From assembly GCA_951394045.1 (NCBI GenBank), contig OX596001.1, positions 868,001 to 932,000 of the forward strand: 64,000 nt of DNA, given 5' to 3'. Position numbers and translations under genes: made by a program. Under the pieces are notes generated by a model that saw only the letters and a program-made list of their open reading frames with translations, was not told where the DNA came from and searched no databases. This DNA comes from Nitzschia sp. DOCU1 (Eukaryota > Bacillariophyta > Bacillariophyceae > Bacillariales > Bacillariaceae). Shown here one piece after another: positions 61,970 to 64,000 of the stretch. The number at the start of each line of letters is the position of its first letter. Position 1 is the first letter of the stretch.

Positions 61970-62577
61970 TATAGCTGTGATGATGGCATGACAATGTCAG
62001 ATTGTTGAGGCTTTGGTTTGGTAATTCTTTCTTGGCCCGCAAAGATCCCCGCAGTGAATTTGATGTTGCATCGTCGTTGGGCTCGGCTCATCACTCGGCG
62101 ATCCCAACGGTCCGATCACCTATGTAACCATAAAGAATGCTCGGAGGGCTTTCGTACTTAGAAGAATGCCACGTGTCATAAGTTAATGCACATACAGGAA
62201 AGACCTACGGACATTTTTCCAAATTTTCTCCGAGAGAACAGTCGTGCATATGCATAAGAGGTACGTACTACCATACAAAAAACCTGATTCATCCATCTCT
62301 GCCACCACGACCAAAAATTTACGATACCGCACATACAGCGAACTTTTGCAACCACTTCATCTTCATCGTTTCGCCCATTCAATGATTGGCTATTTTTGCC
62401 ATACGGAGTATGTACTATTTGCAGACCTCCTGGTGTTTCGATAATCGGTTACATTGTTTGCCCCCCTCGGATTGTTGCTCCAGCGCTAGAAGCGTTCCTA
62501 ATAAAGCGACTTTAGAGGCCAGTTGAAAACGAGAAAAAAGTTGAGAAGCCACCGGGCTGGGTTGACGGCACTAAACT
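61970..62577. other. Divergent promoter region
   Basis: 608 bp between the PWWP-like gene and the CRAL-TRIO/DUF6824 gene. No repeat, RNA gene or convincing small gene is seen. Confidence 0.4.
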
Positions 62578-64000
62578 ATGCAGGGAACACGGGTAGACTC
62601 GGGTGATGAGTCAGGCATGGACGAGTCTCTTCCGTCCTCTTCTGGGTCTGTGTCGACAAATGCCACCAGCACCACAGCGGAATTAGAAGAACGATTTCAA
62701 CGGGCACTGACGTTGGAGGCGGAAACGCAGCATCGAATTCTAGAAGACACGGAGGTTGATCATATTACTCAGGACGACCTAGATGCCTTATATGCCAAGG
62801 ACATGTTTGAATTGACAGGGAAGGAGCGAGATGAGGCTCTACATGACATTCATGGAGTCTCTGATACGGTGGAGGAAACTCCCGACTTTGTCGCCCACAA
62901 CAGGAAGCAACTGGAGCAAGAATTAGCCTTGTTGGTGTCCCGACCGAGGCACAAGTCAATGGCATATCAACTAGCTCTCAAACAACATCCGAAATACATT
63001 GAATCGGCGGAATTTCAACTCATGTTTCTTAGGGCAGATCGGTGGGATGCTCGTGAGGCGGCGGAACGCATGCTAGGTTTCTTGGAAATCAAACTCGCCT
63101 TGTTCGGGCAAGAACTGCTTGGTCGTTCTGTCAGGATTTCGGACCTTTCCAAAGAGGACAACAAATCGCTGGACTCTGGGTTTTTTCAGCTGCTTTCAGT
63201 CCGTGATGCGGGAGGAAGGGCCATTATGGTCGGAATGCCCATGCTACGGCAATACAAACACGTGGACAATTTGGTAGGTCTCGAGCAGAGCACACTTAAA
63301 GGCAGGTGCCATGGCGACTATTGCTCTCACATATTCTTTTCCAGAAGCGAACCTTTTTTTACATGATCATGACAGCGTTGGAGGACGAGAGTACTCAAAA
63401 GGCTGGGGTAGTTATGGTAGGATGTAACATGGGGCCGAAACGGATTGTTGATCGCAAGGCAGCCTTTGCTATCAACAGCATACGAAGATTCCTCCCAGTC
63501 CACATGCCCAGCGTCCATTATTGTTACGATGATATTCGATTCCGGCCGATGATGACGATCGCTATGCTTGTCATGGGTGCCACTAATCGCGTTCGATTTC
63601 GAGCACATTACGGTAGGGGAATCGGTGTGGCGGGAAGACTTTGAACTGCAGGGTACCTGACATTGTTGTTTCTCTATTCTATTCCAAAGGCCCTCCAAAC
63701 GATATTGGCTATAGACTATCGACGTTTGGGATTCCGTGGGATGCTTTGCCTGTGACCAAAGATGGAGAACCAAAAACCAAAAGTCACAAGAGTTGGGTGA
63801 AGTTTCGAAAGAGTCAGGAGCAGTCGCAGGTCGCTGGGATAATGACGCAATTGATCGTGGTCGTTCCTAGTCGACTTGATGTTTTGTTAGGACGAGGAAA
63901 GCCAATTCAAGGTACGTGGTTACATCATGGTTGTTTGGCCAGTGAAAGCGGCCAATGCCTCACCTATTCCCTCGATAGAACATATTGGCAATATTCGATA
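62578..64000 (+). CDS. CRAL-TRIO domain protein with C-terminal DUF6824-like domain (partial)
   Basis: Exons are 62578-63273, 63345-63612, 63690-63911 and 63979 to beyond the window end, with introns of 71, 77 and 67 nt. The N-terminus is acidic and disordered (to about 70). The middle shows a CRAL-TRIO N helix region (LMFLRADRWDAREAAERMLGF) and lipid-binding domain (RTFFYMIMTALEDESTQKAG, INSIRRFLPVHMPSVHYCYDD), as in Sec14-like phosphoinositide/lipid transfer proteins. After a linker comes VVVPSRLDVLLGRGKPIQ and, across the last visible intron, EHIGNIRY, the opening signature of the diatom DUF6824 domain (DVLLGRGK..Q.H.GN.R). The end is outside the window. Confidence 0.82.

Noticed and set aside
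1..64000. CRISPR arrays, bacterial operons, ribosomal RNA genes
   Set aside because: None seen; the intron-bearing genes, targeting presequences and families are eukaryotic throughout.

Overview
The window looks like nuclear DNA of a diatom, most likely a pennate species close to Phaeodactylum tricornutum. The reasons are: compact genes with short GT-AG introns (about 67-118 nt); several bipartite plastid presequences with an alanine or glycine followed by phenylalanine at the cleavage site (diatom 'ASAFAP' style); a DUF6824-type domain, which is mostly known from diatoms; diatom-type plastid, lumen and membrane proteins; and a Ty1/copia gag remnant. The species call is an inference. All gene models were read by eye, and splice sites were checked only for GT-AG and frame.

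Layout. 1-7.6 kb: 3' end of an unknown gene, a type II membrane sulfotransferase, a 1184-residue disordered repeat protein, a secreted potato-inhibitor-I protein and a hypothetical gene. 7.6-11.6 kb: repeat-rich DNA with a duplicated palindromic element and a 190-bp tandem repeat that runs into the 3' end of a thylakoid-lumen-type protein gene. 11.6-24 kb: a diatom-family protein, an FkbM-type methyltransferase, uroporphyrinogen decarboxylase, a plastid-type alpha/beta hydrolase with an overlapping uORF, an S28 peptidase divergent from a fucosyltransferase-like protein, and phosphomevalonate kinase. 24-32.6 kb: a mu-homology-domain protein, an alanine-rich membrane protein, two unknown proteins and a plastid-type bicupin.

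33.3-40.6 kb holds two nearly identical tandem Na+/urea (DUR3-type) symporter genes. Each has six exons, including a 21-nt microexon. They differ only at the signal peptide and the C-terminal tail. 40.6-49 kb is gene-poor: a decayed ABCC transporter, a strong 42-nt hairpin, a second sulfotransferase, a stray 50-codon ATAD3 fragment, an SYE-type nuclear protein and a copia gag remnant.

49-64 kb: two tandem M17 leucyl aminopeptidases (one with and one without a targeting presequence), full-length ATAD3, an INSIG-like membrane protein fused to a DnaJ-type zinc finger and divergent from a DUF2358-like plastid protein, an 8-TM protein built from two repeats, a PWWP-like nuclear protein, and a CRAL-TRIO/DUF6824 fusion cut by the window edge.

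The genes do not form one pathway. Recurrent themes are local duplication followed by divergence of targeting signals (DUR3, LAP), plastid-directed proteins, and local decay (ABCC, ATAD3 fragment, gag).
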